Below are positions 1-12,451 of a DNA stretch of 64,000 nt, one piece after another. Under the pieces are notes generated by a model, which was not told the origin of the DNA, did not search any database, and saw nothing but the letters and a program-made list of their open reading frames with translations. Both the position numbers and the translations under genes were made by a program. Each line of letters opens with the position of its first letter. Within the stretch, counting starts at the first letter, position 1. The DNA is from Agapanthus africanus (lineage: Eukaryota > Streptophyta > Magnoliopsida > Asparagales > Amaryllidaceae). Location: NCBI GenBank assembly GCA_030015575.1, contig CM057347.1:408116248-408180247 (forward strand), given 5' to 3'.

Positions 1-1
1 C

Positions 2-1100
2 GTCGGGAATATTTTGGATGATGAACCTGCAGATTTGACTGAATTTTTTTCTTCAATTCATCATCCCGAGTCATTAAATGTTTCTCCCGAACTTCATATG
101 CGTCTTGATTTTGATGATAATTGCATGGATGAGATAACTTTTGAGGAGAATTATGAGGAGAGTATTGAGGATGAACCAGTTTTGTTTGATATGTCGGATT
201 TTCCAACTCATCCTCCTGAACCTTTAACTGTTATACTTCATAAATCACCCCCTCCTTTCCATCGTTCCGACCACACAAAAGATCACGCAGGAGGACTGTG
301 AGCTTGAAAAAATTCTGTTCGCTCACAGCAGTTTTGACGCCACTAGTGCGTTCCTCCTTGAATCTGACTCTTTTCTCACAACCGATATCGATTACGAGTG
401 TTTCACTTTTGCGGACGAATTTGAAGACTCACCGCCCGAGTTTGAATCCTTTGAATTTTCAGATGAGTTAGTTGAACCATCAGACTCGGTTGCATACAGT
501 CATTTCAAACCATTGATGGAATCCTTCGAATTCGAGATAGTTTCACCAATTTCACCTTCAATTGTTTCACCTCTGAAACTCGAACTCAAACTGTTGCCGT
601 CTCACCTTACATACGCTTACTTAGGTGAGAATGAGACTATCCCTAAATCACTCCCCTTCGTCCTTTCCATAGTTTCGACCGCGCAAGAATCCGTCGCGCT
701 TCCATTTTCAATGGATGGTTTACCAAGTTCAACGTACCCTTGTTCTCTCGCAAATCTTAAGGGATTTGACCCCATTTCTCGACGGGTTGATAAATTAGCA
801 CAATCGCTTTTAACACATCGGTCATCACAAGTTGTGCTAATTTATTCACTCAATTTACACCCTCAAGTTCGTACTACACTCCTTTCTCTCTTCCGCCATT
901 CTTCTCCTAATATACCGAGACCATATTCCACCCTTCTTCCCATATGGTCTCGTGTGTTTCTCAACTCCTTTCTCTACACTCCATTCTTCCACCAACCGTA
1001 TCATTATAACGATAAAATTTTTGAATGGTTGGTGCTAACCTTTGGCCTGTGTAAGGCCTTATATAGTTTGATTTTTCTCCTCCCTAACTCTGAACTTTAA
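2..1100 (+). pseudogene. Athila-like gag-protease polyprotein, C-terminal part (element D1)
   Basis: This is the 3' part of a retrotransposon gag-protease reading frame whose beginning lies outside the window. It is open from position 2 to a TGA at 299-301, and the same kind of protein continues one frame over from about 285 to 1100, so one indel near 280-300 splits it. The visible protein is strongly acidic (for example EENYEESIEDE and FESFEFSDE) and ends in KIFEWLVLTFGLCKAL. That tail also closes the protease-bearing frame at 63445, which places this piece in the same Athila-like family. No protease, reverse transcriptase or integrase motif is visible; the piece corresponds to the region C-terminal to protease. 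Noncoding DNA follows directly where pol would be expected. The role of the acidic tail is unknown. Family placement is inferred from the copy at the right edge. Confidence 0.7.
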
Positions 1101-2532
1101 CACTGTCTCACTTAAGTTTGGGGGGGGACCTTTTGTGTATATATTTTGTTTTTCTTTTAACAATAAAAAAAATTATTATAAAAAAAATAAATAGGGGAGT
1201 GCCGACATTTTTAACCCTCTTGGTGTAGCCTGACAGTGAGGGCACTGTCAAGTTTAAGTTTGGGGGTGTGCTCGGTAAGCTTTCTTCCTTCGCATTCATA
1301 TGTATAATTTTGCATTTGCATACTTATTTTAAAACCTATAAAAATTGAAAAATTTTAAAAATTATAAAAATTGAAAAACTCAATTTTTTCCATAATTAAC
1401 TTGAGTTTGACAAGAAGGTTAACTAGCTAGGAAATACTAAATCTTAGACTTAGTAAATTAAAAACCCTAAAAATAACCTTTCTTAAAATTTAGCGGTAGA
1501 AAGTATATGTCTTTGTAGTTTATTTAGAAATAGGCAAATTTCGAGTTCACTTCTTGGGCTAAGTTAAAACAAGGGAAAAGTATTGATATTTTTATTAAAG
1601 TATAAGTCTGAAAAATAATTCCTAAGCTTAAATCTAAATTCTGAAAATATATACCCTACAAATTGCACAAACACGAACCTTGAAACTTAGAATAGTAGAG
1701 GAGACCTTGAAATGCTCTTGTCTAAAATCCTTAGTATGAAGGAAAATAAAATTATAAGTGTGAATAAAGAGATATAAAAAATGAACACTGGTTTTGTAAT
1801 TACTTAAGGCTGCATAAAATAAAAAATATTTAGCGAGGGTGCTTTATCACCCAGTACCTTAGACCAACTGGTTTGGGAGTCACTGCTAAAGCCTTAGGTG
1901 TTACAAGACTAGGAATTACGACTTAATGTGCAAACATATTTTGTAATCGGTCGTTAGTACCTCCAGAAGTATTAACGGTCACATGAAGGATGTGTGAGCA
2001 ATTTCATCTAAAAATTCACCAATTGAAATGTACTTTGGACGATGGAAAAGAGTATAATAGCTTGATTTGAATTTCCAAGTGTAGGGGTGATATACACACA
2101 CACGTAGGGGTATATGATTGGGGTTTAAAGGAGAGATAGGAATGAAAAATAGGATTTATATCTTTAGTAGAGGTGATAAAAATTCCTAAGTTGAGATGAA
2201 ACCTTAGAAGGAAAACTCAAAAGATGCTAAAAGCTAAGTAAATTTACAGAACATATATAATCTTAAGTTAAATAATAAGGAAGCGTGAAAAACTTGGGTG
2301 GATAATTTCTGAATTGAAGAAAATAGAGTTTCTTGTTAGAAAACCTAATTGGAGAATAAAAGTCAATATGCCGAATTGATAGGATTTTGTGGGTAGTATC
2401 CGCTGAAAATCCTCAGGAGAAAACACTCCTCCTACTAGGGACACCAAAAGGTTTAACGGCTTGTTGCACGAGCTCAGTGCAATCGCGTTTCCCTGCGAAA
2501 GTGAGGCTAGGTTTTTTTCGAGAATAAACTAG
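1101..2532 (+). other. 3' noncoding region of element D1
   Basis: AT-rich DNA without a credible gene lies between the end of the gag-protease frame and the LTR. Two AAGTTTGGGGG-type purine tracts sit at about 1113-1130 and 1255-1270, resembling the true polypurine tract at 2557-2572. Element D2 has the same kind of G-rich tracts after its own frame (63497, 63568, 63681). The short antisense reading frame at 1108-1299 is low complexity and looks accidental. Confidence 0.6.
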
Positions 2533-2572
2533 TTTTGCTCGAGGACGAGCAAAAGATAAGTTTGAGGGTATT
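2533..2572 (+). promoter_or_regulatory. Hairpin and polypurine tract upstream of D1 LTR
   Basis: A 9 bp perfect inverted repeat (TTTTGCTCG at 2533-2541, CGAGCAAAA at 2546-2554, loop AGGA) is followed by the purine-rich AGATAAGTTTGAGGG and then by the TG that opens the LTR. Plant Athila/Tat elements commonly carry a TGCTCG...CGAGCA hairpin just before the polypurine tract, which primes plus-strand DNA synthesis. Confidence 0.75.
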
Positions 2573-3997
2573 TGTTCATATCATAATTTTGCATTATTAT
2601 ATTCCCCATTTTTATTCATTTTACAAATAAACAGGTGCTTTTGATCCATGTCTGCTACATAGTTGTAGGTTACAGGTTCTCGGAACAAAAACAGTGAAAA
2701 TGAGGAAAAGACGATACAAAAGTGAGACTACGACCAACAAATGGAAGAATCTTGATCATGCCTACAGTTTGAGGGACAAATGAAGATTAATGAACAAGTT
2801 CACAAAGCACAAAGGCAGCCCAAGGTTCAAGACTTCGACACGAAGCAAAGGGTAAAAGTCCACAACATTATGCACTGTGGAAATCTGGAAAAGAACTAGA
2901 AGACTATCTGAGAAGCCAAGTGAAGAAACAATAAGCCAAATGCAACCAGAAGCATCCCAGAAAACCCCAGCTCAAGAACTTCCAAGATAGCCGCGGATCC
3001 GCGGCCAAACAGGGCTTTTGGCCGCGGTTCCGTGGCCATGACACGCACATGTCGGTGCATTTTTCTGACGGTTTGTCGTGCGTTGACTAGGCTTCTTTAG
3101 GGTAAAATTGTAAATACAGACGTGAATCGAATGTAACCCTAGGGTTTCTATGATCTATAAATAAAAGCCCTAAACCTCTTTTTGATGTATGCCTCTTCTT
3201 GTAACTCATTTTATTCATCTATTTCAGAATTTCAATTCTGGTAATGTTGAAGAGTGCATCAAATAAAGTAAGTCTTTTTCTTTATCTTGTCCTACTTAAA
3301 TTTTCTTTCCTGCCCTAGTATAGATTTTATTTATCTGCCCTAGTTATAACTTTTAATTATTTGCCCTAGTTTAGATAATTAGGTTATTGAATTAAAATCA
3401 TAAAAATGTCTCTTTTTATCAATTCCCTAATAAGTGAGTAGTTCTTCACTTGTTAGGGTTAGGAATAGGAAAGGTTTGACAGATTAAAATCTCTCATCCC
3501 TTTCTTGCCCATCACATATTTTTATAGGACTCCATACATACATACACACCGCTCACTACGGCACCCTATCCCACGAGGTAGCGGTGATACCGTAATATAA
3601 AAGACCGGTTGTGCATATTTTCCATGAAGGTTAGGGTAAGAATTAAGAAAGGACGGACAAGGACCTAGAGGAAGAAACCCAGTTTCTTCCCGATGGTGCT
3701 AATCCACTTTATTAATTGTTACCATAACACCTAAACAAATCTTATTTAGGGCATTGAAAGCGGTGAGAGTTATTGAGTTTCCAAACTTAACCTAATCCTA
3801 ACCCTAGCAAGATTTTAATCAAAATCAACTTAGTTTTTAGTGATAATTGATCCAACACCGTTTGGAATTAACTCGTTAGAACAAATTGAGAATACACAAA
3901 ATTCCTATGGACCGACCCGTACTCACCGGCTAGCTATCAAGCGACACCGTTCTTGATTGTGGTTAACAATTCTTTGATCACAAAATCTCTATCAATC
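2573..3997 (+). mobile_element. LTR of Athila-like element D1
   Basis: The repeat opens with TGTTCATATC directly after the polypurine tract. Its 3' portion (3900-3995) matches the 3' portion of the D2 LTR, sharing the CGACCCGTACTCA and GCGACACCGTTCT blocks. It carries a GC-rich palindrome at 2990-3037. The end is placed at about 3992-3997 because the DNA switches to Copia-like LTR sequence at ATGGCTC (3998-4004). Its partner LTR lies outside the window. Confidence 0.65.
2990..3037 (+). repeat. GC-rich CCGCGG hairpin in D1 LTR
   Basis: A 16 bp perfect palindrome (GCCGCGGATCCGCGGC, 2990-3005) is followed by CCAAA, a short loop, then TTTTGGCCGCGG and a second imperfect copy. CGCGGCCAAA and TTTGGCCGCG can pair as a stem. 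Similar structures occur in elements A, C and D2. Confidence 0.85.
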
Positions 3998-4703
3998 ATG
4001 GCTCGGGACTGTACCCAACCAAAACCTTTTTGCACGACTCAGTACAGCCGTGGTAGGGTAGTGGTCAAAGCACAGTGGGAACTCACATGAGATAAATGAT
4101 GATCTCAAGTCCTAAGACTAAGATGTACTCATGTCGCCTGAGAACCGCTATCTGACTATAGGTATAATACCATCTAGAGGTTCTCAGCTAGTCCATCTAG
4201 TGTACTCACCCTCGGTGAGCACATGTATACAATCTTAGGTGATCACACCAATGGTTGTGGGACCAACCGCCGCCCCTCGTCGGGGTCTAAAAACATATAC
4301 ACAAGTCTACTATGGATTATAGATGTCCAATCTCGATACTCCTTCGACTTGGGACCTTTAAGGATGTGCTTATGGACTACCCAGCTCCCACAAATATGAT
4401 CGTCATCATAACGCTGGTAGTCAAGAAAAATCCTACGGGTTTTATCAACATGTAACCACCATATGTTATATCAAGTATAACATATGCACATGTTAAGATA
4501 AAGTCAAACCATAATAGTATACTACTGTATCGAGTCTTTATCAATATGTGCAAACAATATAAAGCATCAATAGAAAGAAATACACATATCAAGATAAAGA
4601 CTACTCAAATAATATACTTTATACAACTGAGCAAGATTGTCATGTACATATATATCCTTAGCATCCTATACAATACATGCATCTAAGGCATACATATCTA
4701 ACA
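3998..4703 (-). mobile_element. Truncated left LTR of Copia-like element A
   Basis: This segment matches 48993-49623, the distal part of the element C LTR, including the CTCGGGACTGTACCC start and the CCCTCGTCGGGGTCT block. It ends in TATCTAACA, the degraded counterpart of TATCTCCAACA. About 1.5 kb of the LTR is missing on the left, where the sequence abruptly becomes the D1 LTR end. Confidence 0.75.
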
Positions 4704-6982
4704 GTTTTTTCGAATTCTCCTTCAAACCTTTAAAGGAGAACTAGTCAGGATCATTTACACTTTACAAGTTCACTAACCATTTAGCCAGGCCAGTATTGGT
4801 ACTCTGAGGGAGGTCTCTCGTGCTTTCGCACAGACCCAATTAATAACCCCGTTTCTACAGAGGCGTAACCTCGTTAACACTTTCTACACACCTAATAGGT
4901 TAGCTAATCATGAAGTGAAAATCTCCCAAGGAGTAATACATACTCATCAGTGGGAATCGGGACCCAATTATCATTGTGTGGTAACTTTGATGGAAGCCGA
5001 CCAAAATTACTACACTCCAGAAGATATGCACAAACTTGGCAAGTTTCCCGTATGTTTGAAAATCTCGATATGGTTTTTTCCTCTAGGACCCAAGGACCTT
5101 GACGAATAATCAACAAATCAAGGGTCATGGTCAAGTGCAATCCGTCATTATCTTGATTGCGTTAAACCCACCTGCACGACCCTTGACGAATAATCAACAA
5201 AGTTATACGACTGCCCTAACCAATCCACATATTCTTACGACAGAAAAGTATTACAGAGCTACCACACACTACGCCTTGGCGAATAGCAATGGCAAACGTA
5301 GCACGAAATACTAATCTGAAATGATGGAAGGCTATTGCTGGTTTTTGGTGAAAAACCTTTAACGTAATAAACTTGATATCATTGAAGGAACTCGAGTAGC
5401 TTTGAAATGGAGTGCTTTAAGCTCCCCTTTTTAAAACTAGTAACATAAACTTTTTGCTTAAGAGCGAACTCCCGGTGAAGGGATCAAGGGTCTTCCTCCA
5501 TTGAATGATGTGTGGGATATTCCTAACCGAATGCCTCTATGCAAAGTAAAAGAATACGCTGTGAGTTTTTAAAAAAAAACGAGTAGTTTTAAAATTGGTT
5601 CCGACAATATCATTTAGCTTTATTTTCCTTGCATTATATCGATAATGTGTTTCCATCATTTTAAGTTTCTAAGCCACAAAAGAAACAACCAAAATAGCAT
5701 GCTATTTATATGCCATCCGCATTCGCCACGGGACTCCGTCATGCACCGTTAAGTTACTTAACTAACGGCAGAGCGGGAGCAGGATTAGCATGGATGCAAA
5801 ACATATAGAAGTATCTACTAAATATTATATATATATAGATGTATGTATCAACATCTCAGGAAGATAATAGTCATCACAGGCATGGGAACGACAATATGGA
5901 AAAACAAATAAACTAGGACCCCCGTGTTTCATTTGAGCCATAAATGAGACATGACGTTCCCCGATCGTGTGGACAGCCAGTGCAATGAAAAACTTAGACT
6001 CCTATGAGTGCGGCAAGTTACCCGTCAATCCCGAAAGTGAGGCAACCCCAATCAACAAAGTGAATGGGCTACCAGGCACTTCACGGAATCCGATAACTTG
6101 AGCACCCCTCCGTGGGTCAATCTATACCCCTTATGAGTGCGACGAATAGCCCGCCAATTCTAGAGTAAGGCCCCCCTGGTCTTAACACAATGAGATGGGG
6201 ACTCGTTACCCTCTAGAACCCGGCTATTCAAGCACTCCTCCACAGGGTAATCCTAGTATAGAAAAGAAAAATATATACAAGGGTGACAACGACTGCAACC
6301 TGGTCGAGCCCTAATGAAAGAATATACAAACTGGCAGAAATGGCAGTCCACATGTCGGACGCTCGCCCCGCAATAATGAATATACAAATGAATCTGAACT
6401 GTACATTTAATATTGCAAACAAGGCTATCCATCACGATAATCCACCCAAAATATCAGTGCAACACAGAACATCAACGTGAATATCATGTTCATAAACCCG
6501 TCTAATTGTACATATAGCAACCAGTCGGATTATACCGCGCCATGATATTCACTGTCGCATAAATAAACAAATGCACTGAAAACCATGAATTTAAAATTTC
6601 GATCGATTAAAACTTTTTGCATTGGCCCCTAGTACAAACCAATAATCAAACAAATCTGGGCCAAAACTAAATATTCCAAGAATCACATTTCCGTAATCTA
6701 GAACACCAGAAAAAATTTGGGGTACAACGCCCAAAATTGGACCGTGGAACCGCGGCCAAATGTCACATTCGGCGGCGGTTCAGCGTCTAATTTGAGGCTT
6801 AAATGCCCAAATTTCTATCTGGTCTCTAGTTTTGCCTGCACATAATTTTAATGCAACCTAAACAATTTTTTGAACGAGTTTAAAATTCGAACAACGAGCA
6901 TGCATTTGAAAGTGCGATTCGGAAAAATCCGTTGATCGAAACTCTAAATAAGTGCAAATAAGCTAGTTAAGGTTTATGGAGT
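4704..6982 (-). mobile_element. Internal region of Copia-like element A (no coding capacity)
   Basis: This DNA is homologous to 52780-54958 of element C, the half nearest the primer site. The half nearest the polypurine tract (equivalent to 49624-52780) is absent. No gag, protease, integrase or RT motif is recognisable on either strand; all reading frames are under 80 codons. I therefore regard it as a deleted, non-autonomous LARD-type element. Confidence 0.65.
6741..6790 (-). repeat. GC-rich hairpin in element A leader
   Basis: ACCGTGGAACCGCGGCCAAA is followed after a short loop by GGCGGCGGTT; the outer AACCGC/GCGGTT can pair. It lies about 190 nt downstream of the primer site in the sense of the element, as in element C. 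Confidence 0.65.
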
Positions 6983-6995
6983 GGCTCTGATACCA
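6983..6995 (-). promoter_or_regulatory. Primer-binding site (initiator tRNA-Met), element A
   Basis: The reverse complement reads TGGTATCAGAGCC, complementary to the 3' end of plant initiator tRNA-Met, the usual minus-strand primer of Copia and many gypsy elements. It abuts the LTR edge at 6996 and fixes the element on the minus strand. Confidence 0.9.
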
Positions 6996-8154
6996 TGTTG
7001 GGGTTCGGTGCAAGCGCCGCGGAAGCCGCGGCCGAGACGGAAGCGATGACAAGAAAACTTTACGCGAGCACCAAACACCCGTAACCCAGGATACGATCCA
7101 TACACCTAAACTAGCAAACTAAAACATGAAAAGGGTATGAAATTACAACTTTAAACGCGTGTCGACCCAATTCTGGAAGACCTCTCCAAGCTCATAGCCT
7201 CCGGGATCACGCTTGAAAGTCGACCACCCATGCCGAAGAAGATCCACCCGAGGGAAACTGGAAAAGGCTCCGACCGACGATCCAAACTTGCTAAAGATGG
7301 ATGGTGGGTGATATAGGAATTTTTTCACTAAACTTTTTCTCTCTAAACCATGCTCACTAGAGAGTAAGAAGAAGAAGAAGAAGAGAGGTGAAAATGGCTA
7401 AGTGTTTTTCTCCCCCTGAAGCATGAAGCATGTAGGATGAGAAAATGATCAAGTGTAGAAAGAAAGAATGGCTACTACCTTTTTGCCATGCATCAATAAA
7501 TGTACTACATAAATGATCTAGCCATTCCTTTCTACATGCACAAGCACCATGCTTCATTAAACCTTTTTATCTACCACATTTTCCCATTTGTTTTTCTAAA
7601 AAGAAAAAAATATGAGGTTTCCTTCTTCTAGAAGAATTCCCGTATAAATACGAAACACTTCACCCGGTATATGTATCGCTACATATACGCTTATCCGTAT
7701 AAAAATACGGATGGCACCAAGGAGAGAAAATGAATAGTGAACAATAATACTAAAATATATGTATCAAAATACATATATAAATTATTAAATCAAAACCTGA
7801 TTTAATAATCCGGCTTAATCCTAAGCCGGCTAGTATTATCAATTATCCAATTAAAGTCTGTGTATCCTGTACACGTATTTAATCGGACCTCTACACGTAC
7901 CAACATACGGCTCCTACATCTATCGCCTGAACTGGGAAAACCCTGTGTATGGGACTCTAAAGGCTCGACAATATGCTGGCAGTGGGTTTAATCACAAGCA
8001 CATCAGCAACACTAGCTATACGTAACGGCTACACAGATATTTGCCAAAACAGGGATCGATAATCAAGTACGTCCTTACCCTACTGAGCCTGAATGTGACA
8101 ATCTTCGTACAGTCCGATCTCTTCGTCAAAGAGTATCACATATCGGGTCGAGGG
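6996..8154 (-). mobile_element. Right LTR of element A, first part (interrupted)
   Basis: The LTR begins next to the primer site and aligns block by block with 47506-48780 of element C. It stops at CATATCGGGTCGAGGG, where element B begins with TGTCACGACC. The rest of this LTR resumes at 23032. A 14 bp palindrome TTCTTCTAGAAGAA at 7623-7636 occupies the place of the heat-shock element of C. Confidence 0.8.
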
Positions 8155-9744
8155 TGTCACGACCTGGAATTGGAACGTGACCGGTATTTGAATCACGTGA
8201 AGTCTATAGGACCCCACCGTAATTCAAGTAAGCCGAAAGCCCAGAAATCTAAAACACTTTGGGAAAATAATGGAGGTGCAGTTTCTAAATAAAGGTATAA
8301 TGAATTCAAATTTCTCTTTTAAAAATATAAGTAATATTATATGAAAATACAAGTGATATGTATAATATGGTTGAAAACATTTTCGTCATTATAAATTTGG
8401 GCGGCACCTCCTTTGTAAATTTTAATCCAAAACCAATACATAGTAATAATAATAGCATCCCCAAGCAGAAGCTAGCTATTCGCCAATTGGCGGAATCATA
8501 ACCATACAATAAATATATAGACGACGCCGCAAGGCGAAGATCAATCACAGAAAAGAAGATAAAGAAAACCAAACAATCATCAAACCCAAAAAATTAAAGA
8601 ATAACACATATTTGTGACTCTAAGTCCGAAGAAATATACATATCTGTGTTTCTAAGTCTAGCAAATATACATAGTTTGGTTGATGGAGCTTTTAACTAGA
8701 TACAACTGAATAAATATATACAAATGGTGTTCATGATCCAAAGTGTACCCCATCTACCAATGTGAATCACCCAAAAGGAAGCTGTGTGCCAGCAAGCTGC
8801 TGCTGAATCCGTGCGGTCAATCCTGCAAGAAAACTGTGGCACAACGGAGGTGAGTTTCCAAATCGTGAGTAGAAGACATCATCAGGTAGAAATCGAATAT
8901 ATGACGATCTCCTAGGTCATACAGTAATATAATAATATAAAAATATCGAGTGGTAACAAGGGTGATAGTGTAAACATAAGTATAATAATATTAATATAAT
9001 CGTGCCCTTGTCATAATATGGTACCATTTCATCTGTATCATATATGTGTATCATCCAACGTGTGTCCATCAATGACACATCAAATCATCATAAAAACCTG
9101 AGTGCCCAGTATAGACACTCGAAAACATCATAAAACCCGTGTCCAGCATCGACACATAAATCCTCATATCTCAAGTGCCGTCTCATCGGATCAGCCCTCA
9201 TATCCATCTGTCTCAATCGCTCCGGTCGGTATCCTCCGGATATCCGCCGAGTCCAGTACCATCACATGTAGGTAGTGCTCCCCTGCCAGGTTCAACTTCT
9301 CTCTATACGATCTTCTTGTCCCAGGGTACCATACCGGGTCCACCATGTACCCGCAGACGGTGCCTCCTCTCTCCTCGAATTGGGTATACACATAACTCAG
9401 AACTAAGAAAACTCATGGTGGACGGCACACATCATATCAAGAGAAACCATATTTTTAAAACAATCATAAGTTTTCAAAATGAATCTGTGTTTTCTTAAAT
9501 CCAGAAATCTCATGAAAACCGAAAACTTATAAGCATGAACCAATAAGGAAACAATGAGAACATGATCAAAACAAATCTGTAATGCATAACCAATGTGTTT
9601 ATATGAGTGTGACATCTAACTAGGTAAGAAAATACGACAACTGAACTAATAAGTGCGGTATGGATACTAAACAATAACTAAAAAGCTACAGGTAACTAGA
9701 TTATATGGTGAAGTAATGATTTCTAATGTGTACGTGGCATGGAG

Positions 9745-9809
9745 ATTACCGATGATGAGTGTGTGAGGCAGCGAGTATGTGTACGTGCAACATGCGCATC
9801 ATCGGTAAT
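9745..9809 (+). repeat. Conserved 13 bp inverted repeat in B LTR
   Basis: ATTACCGATGATG (9745-9757) and CATCATCGGTAAT (9797-9809) form a perfect 13 bp stem with a 39 nt loop. The other LTR keeps both arms exactly (17128-17140 and 17170-17182) although its loop has shortened to 29 nt. Confidence 0.85.
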
Positions 9810-10185
9810 GGTGCGTGTGTCCTAGCAGACAATGTCATACAGGATAATGAAAGAACATGGTATGTATACCACAAAATGAGAATAATACGAGCATAGCAGA
9901 AAACGGAAATTGTAAACGCAACATTATAAAATACATAGCTACATATGAGCCATACAGTTATACTTTAAAATAGTACGAATCATTGTTTTAGAAAAATAAG
10001 GGTTACGATGTTTTTTGAGAAAAAGATACCATTTGAAAATCCGCTGCTTCCATTAAGGTTGACATTTAAAAATGCATAACGATTTGTTAGTTTTGGCTCT
10101 AATTATATCCTAATATCTACTTAAGTGATTAAAAAACAATAATTTTCCGAGTCGATATATCCATAAGTTGGCAATTCAGCTCATA

Positions 10186-10395
10186 GTATCACGTACGGTA
10201 TAATCCATCGTATAACATCATCAACTCAAGAGTGTGGATCAATCATCATGTACATCATATCACGTATGGTATAATCCATCGTACGGTATCATCAAGTCAA
10301 GTGTGCGGATAAATCATCATGTTCATCATATAACGTACGGCATAATCCATCGTACGATATCATCAAATCAAGTGTACGGGTCTACGATTACGCAC
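10186..10395 (+). repeat. Three tandem ~70 bp repeats in B LTR
   Basis: The block TATCACGTACGGTATAATCC (with small changes) recurs at about 10188, 10257 and 10328, each followed by ATCATCAAGTCAAGTGTGCGG-like sequence. The right LTR has the same triplet at about 17570-17770, so the triplication predates insertion. Confidence 0.8.
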
Positions 10396-10789
10396 ATCCT
10401 ATCATCTCATCTAGTCACATATCGTCACATGTTATATCATCTCGTATCATATTATGAACATATATATCGCCTAATCTTTATATAATATAATATATCATAT
10501 CGTATCATGCCATTTCATCTCATATCATAAAACATAATCTCATGACATCATGTCTGATCATTTCGAATCATATAACATTCTAACATGCCATATCCTCATC
10601 TCGTGATGTTATATCGAAGTTATCCTCAAACTTACATGTGTGTGTACATATACAAATATATGTATGTGTGTAACAACATAAATACCAAAGGCTCGAGGCT
10701 AAGAGAATAAGAATTAAGGATATTCCTCCTAACGAGTATGCTTATTATTGCCTATAGTCTCCTAGAACCCTATTAGCTAAGTATATATA

Positions 10790-10793
<4 letters not shown>

Positions 10794-10839
<46 letters not shown>
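10794..10839. repeat. TA microsatellite
   Basis: An uninterrupted run of TA dinucleotides of about 46 bp. The equivalent tract in the right LTR (about 18178-18196) is much shorter, showing expansion after insertion. Confidence 0.9.
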
Positions 10840-10841
<2 letters not shown>

Positions 10842-12438
10842 CCCTAATACTACGGTTGTGGGGGTGATATACGCCATCCACCCGACCTCCCCCATAGATA
10901 TACATCTACTCATCTACTATGCTCTCTTTAGCCGAAGTCGATGAATGCCTTGGTCTCCTTCGTTGCCCCGGAAGTTCACACAAATGTACCTACAATTCAA
11001 AACACATCGTGCCGAAATCAAAATCAACTCTTGAAAACCGATACGACAAGAGAAGTGTACATAGGTTAGAACCTATGGTCCATGCATGCAATAATAACCA
11101 AACAACCCCCGGTGTTGACATACAAATATCAAACGACCGAGCCAAAACTCAAATATCAAAAATCCAGTTTTCAAAAGTCGGAAAATATTGACAGAAAACA
11201 AGTAAAATGACTCCAGATTCTACCTAAGGTAAAATTAAACTTTTTAGCATATAGGGTAGGTCTAATTATCTAATGAGTGAGCTACAGACCAAGTTTCATA
11301 CCCTAACTCCAAAATTGGGCGGAAAATTGCGGCCAAATTGAATAAAACGGCGGCCAAAAGTTGAGGGATCGGGCTCGGATTTCTAGGGTAGCTTCCTAGT
11401 GATCTAAAAATCTCACTATATCCGCTAATAAATTTTTAGAATTCTAGAGTCATCCCAGATTCCATTTAAACATGAAAAGTCAATGAAAAACCAATGTCGG
11501 AAAATTCTGAACTCAAGTTTAGTACTTCTAAACTCACTTAGACCAGGGATTCTATCACTAAAAGACTAGTAATCACTCTCTAAACTCTCTACTATAACAC
11601 TACTACTTATTTAAACCACCAAAGATCACTCTAGAATTTTCCAAGTTTACTAAACACACACTTTTAAGCTCTAAACTACTTTGTGAGGTTAGGAAACATA
11701 AAATCTTAGTGAAAATGTGAGTGTTTTACCTCAAAAAGTAGCTCAAGAAAATTCTAAGATGGCAAAATGAGTTCAATACTAGAAATTGATCCCACCATAA
11801 TACTTGTAATGAGCTTAGGAAAAAAATTTGTGAAGGAAAAATGGGGTTTTAATGAGGTTTTGAGGATGTTTTGTGGTGGTAGAATGGGTGGTGGAGGAGG
11901 TGGAAAAAAATGGAGGAGATGAAGAAAGAGAATAAGGGAAGAAAATGAAGAAAGATGATATGAAGAAAGCCAAATGAATGGTTGTAGACATAGTTCAGTC
12001 TCTCTCTCCCTCTCTCATCCCATACCTCCTTGTCCCCTCCTTCGCTTCCTTTTCTTTTCTTTTCTCTTTTCTTTTTGAAAACATAAAAACCAAAATAGAA
12101 ATAAACCATGCCTAAAATACAAATGTAATGGGTCATGGCACATTAAAACATAGTTAACAAAATAAGTTTGAATTAATGCCTAATTAGGAAATATTAATCA
12201 AATTTAACATTAAACTTGTATATAAATAATTGTATACTAATTTATAAAATGCTCAATTCAATCAAATGCTTTCATAATTTATAATTCATATTATTATTCC
12301 AATTATTTTCCAAATTATATGTATATAATTATACCATTCTATTAAAACTAATTTCCATACTTTTATGATATTCATAAAATTTATTATTTTATTATTTAAA
12401 TTCCAAAAATAATATTTTATATTTCCTGGAATATTACA

Positions 12439-12451
12439 ATCTTCTCCCCTT
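12439..12451 (-). promoter_or_regulatory. Polypurine tract of element B
   Basis: On the minus strand AAGGGGAGAAGAT directly precedes the TGTAATATTCC start of the 3' LTR. Upstream GGGGACCGAATTT is the usual chromovirus lead-in to the tract. Confidence 0.85.

Larger units (their letters stand above)
8155..12438 (-). mobile_element. Left LTR of chromovirus-like element B
   Basis: The 4284 bp repeat runs from TGTCACGACC to GAATATTACA and is matched by 15536-19742 plus 22967-23031. On the minus strand it starts TGTAATATTCC right after a purine tract and ends CCAGGTCGTGACA, so this is the 3' LTR. Very long LTRs, the TGTCACGAC terminus and the GGGGACCGAATTT...AAGGGGAGAAGAT lead-in are typical of Tekay/Del chromoviruses. 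The copies are visibly diverged, so the insertion is old. It holds no gene I can support. Confidence 0.85.

Noticed and set aside
4377..4592. Hydrophobic 71-codon minus-strand frame
   Set aside because: Lies inside a degraded LTR; composition is AT-driven.
9175..9498. 107-codon plus-strand frame in the B LTR
   Set aside because: No family resemblance and it is disrupted in the other LTR copy.
11849..12136. Minus-strand frame with KKKREKKRKG, repeated at 19188-19508
   Set aside because: Low-complexity CT/GA tract in the B LTRs; duplicated by LTR identity.
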